The notes beneath the pieces are model-generated. The model ran no database searches. It was given only the letters and a program-made list of their open reading frames with translations, and was not told where the DNA came from. Shown here one piece after another: positions 31,658-32,369 of a stretch of 32,369 nucleotides of DNA. Both the position numbers and the translations under genes were made by a program. The stretch is from a virus. The stretch spans positions 1 to 32,369 of the IMG/VR virus record IMGVR_UViG_3300021960_000305; one strand, given 5' to 3'. Each line of letters starts with the position of its first letter. Position 1 is the stretch's first letter.

Positions 31658-31867
31658 TCAAATGTTATAACTCGTATGATAAATGATGTATTTCATTACT
31701 CGAGCATCGCCACCAGGTAACGCCCATACTTCTAGAGGTGTACTACCACCAAACTGAATATTTGGACTGTTCCACCATTGTTTCACGAAGCTGTCAGATC
31801 CTAACATTGACTTCAGCCATTTATTGGCTTCAGCCATCGAAGCAGGGATGTCATAAGAGCTGGCCAT
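31658..31867 (-). CDS. Small protein resembling the MbcA/ParS/Xre antitoxin C-terminal domain
   Basis: The stretch ANKWLKSMLGSDSFVKQWW then NSPNIQFGGSTPLEVWALPGG in this 69-residue protein, followed by ARVMKYI, resembles the C-terminal toxin-binding domain of Xre/MbcA/ParS antitoxins (DUF2384), where a W(L)-x(2)-PN-x(2)-(L/F)GG-x-TP-x-E(L/V) motif is typical. The DNA-binding HTH part of such antitoxins is absent. Proteins with FGG-x-TP may also form a separate phage family, so the relation is tentative. RBS AGGA is 6 bases before the ATG. A sigma70-like promoter lies upstream, overlapping the divergent EF-hand gene start. If related, it could mimic an antitoxin. Confidence 0.7.
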   Translation of the reverse strand: MASSYDIPASMAEANKWLKSMLGSDSFVKQWWNSPNIQFGGSTPLEVWALPGGDARVMKYIIYHTSYNI

Positions 31868-31876
31868 GGTCTATCC

Positions 31877-31884
31877 TATAAATA
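31877..31884 (+). promoter_or_regulatory. T4-type late promoter box before the EF-hand gene
   Basis: A perfect TATAAATA on the plus strand in the divergent gap, 43 bases upstream of the ATG at 31928. It lies within the minus-strand leader of the 31658-31867 gene, so early leftward and late rightward transcription start from the same gap. Confidence 0.7.
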
Positions 31885-31905
31885 AAGTTGTTACCAATAT
31901 CTATA

Positions 31906-31934
31906 ATTATAATTCAAGGGAGATAATATGGCAA
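31906..31934 (-). promoter_or_regulatory. Sigma70-type promoter for the leftward gene cluster
   Basis: TTGCCA (-35, 31929-31934) and TATAAT (-10, 31906-31911) with a 17-base spacer on the minus strand; five of six and six of six consensus matches. The -35 box overlaps the start codon of the divergent gene (its reverse complement reads TGGCAA within ATGGCAAC). It points to the 31658-31867 gene. Confidence 0.6.
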
Positions 31935-32278
31935 CACAAAAGAAACAAGTAACGATTGATGAAGATGCTGTAGCTGGCATGGATGCTAATGGTGATGGTC
32001 ACATCTCCAAAGAAGAATACCAAATGGAGCTTGAGTTTAGACGCAAGGCTCTAGAAGACAAAGACGCTCAAAGAGATGCCATTCGTAAAATGGCTTGGTT
32101 CTCGTTGTTCGGTCTTCTACTATACCCAATTGGTATTTTCTTCACCTCGGCTTTTGGCCTAGACAAAGCTGCAACTCTGATTGCTGACATTGCTCCAACA
32201 TACTTTGCATCTATTGCAGTGTTGGTATCAGCATTCTTTGGTGCTGACGCTATTGCTAATAAGGGTGCTAAGAAGTAG
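31928..32278 (+). CDS. EF-hand membrane protein
   Basis: In this 116-residue protein, residues 19-30 (DANGDGHISKEE) are a canonical EF-hand calcium loop with Asp, Asn, Asp, Gly, Ile and Glu at positions 1, 3, 5, 6, 8 and 12. A charged helix follows (residues 31-54). Two hydrophobic segments come next: about 56-76 (AWFSLFGLLLYPIGIFFTSAF) and 88-106 (IAPTYFASIAVLVSAFFG), and the end is basic (NKGAKK). Proteins with a single EF-hand and two membrane segments are found in T4-like marine phages, where the role is not settled. Late expression is suggested by the TATAAATA box. GGGAG is 5 bases before the ATG. It could be a holin-like or membrane-structural protein. The 3' end overlaps the next minus gene by 11 bases. 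Confidence 0.8.
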   Translation: MATQKKQVTIDEDAVAGMDANGDGHISKEEYQMELEFRRKALEDKDAQRDAIRKMAWFSLFGLLLYPIGIFFTSAFGLDKAATLIADIAPTYFASIAVLVSAFFGADAIANKGAKK

Positions 32279-32369
32279 CATCAACAAATGTGCTTGTGTC
32301 CCACTTGACACAACGGACTTCTTTCATCATGATAGGAGGGCCAGGAGGTTTCATTAGATCTTGAATCCT
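32268..32369 (-). CDS. 3' end of a leftward gene, partial
   Basis: The minus-strand frame ends with TAG at 32268-32270 and is open to the right edge of the window (33 codons). The visible end contains IQDLMKPPGPPIMMKEVRC, then VKWDTSTFVDATS. The compact proline turn and absence of in-frame stops look like a real gene end, probably a conserved phage protein. I do not recognise it. Its 3' end overlaps the convergent EF-hand gene by 11 bases. The call rests on an open frame only, so it is tentative. Confidence 0.5.
   Translation of the reverse strand, partial: RIQDLMKPPGPPIMMKEVRCVKWDTSTFVDATS

Overview
The window looks like part of the genome of a T4-superfamily contractile-tailed phage of the marine cyanophage/pelagiphage-like branch. 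Gene families recognised by eye include baseplate proteins gp6, gp8, gp25, gp48 and gp53, head-completion protein gp4, baseplate hub protein gp26, single-stranded DNA-binding protein gp32 and late-transcription co-activator gp33. Several long structural proteins (DUF4815, NINIG-type and YFTDARAR-type fibre proteins) are typical of marine relatives rather than of T4 itself. The T4-type late promoter octamer TATAAATA occurs at sensible places. The host cannot be read from the sequence. No tRNA, insertion sequence, CRISPR array or integrase was seen.

Layout. (1) Positions 1-21831, minus strand, are one long late operon read right to left: gp48 tube cap, gp53, gp27-like hub, gp5 OB-fold protein, amidase, beta-helix spike, gp25, gp6, a wedge-associated protein, a NINIG fibre-like protein, gp8, the 1702-residue DUF4815 protein, a small coiled-coil protein, and a large fibre-like protein that runs off the left edge. 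Genes are adjacent or overlap by a few bases. TATAAATA boxes lie before gp48, gp25, the NINIG gene and (inside the small gene) the last fibre gene. (2) Positions 21884-26228, plus strand, hold gp4, a conserved unknown, a gp19-like tube protein, gp26, a small ORF that appears to be reached by a -1 ribosomal frameshift from gp26, and the tape measure protein. (3) Positions 26225-31867, minus strand, hold gp32, gp33 and a run of small, mostly unrecognised genes. These have good ribosome binding sites, overlapping starts and stops, and sigma70-like promoters. (4) At the right edge is a plus-strand EF-hand membrane protein with a late promoter, then the 3' end of a minus-strand gene.

How the genes work together. 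gp33 would serve the late promoters that drive the baseplate, tube and fibre genes. gp26, its frameshift product and the tape measure sit in the order seen for tail assembly chaperones and tape measure in other tailed phages. The baseplate hub uses a gp5 that is spread over three genes.

Most notable are: a textbook -1 slippery heptamer with a downstream hairpin at the end of gp26; a three-way split gp5 whose lysozyme-like domain has lost its expected catalytic glutamate next to an intact-looking amidase; a gp32 without any cysteine; an AU-rich repeat over the gp32 ribosome binding site resembling a T4-type autogenous operator; and two near-identical early promoter/leader cassettes beside a sharp base-composition jump. 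All identifications come from reading the sequence; no database search was run.
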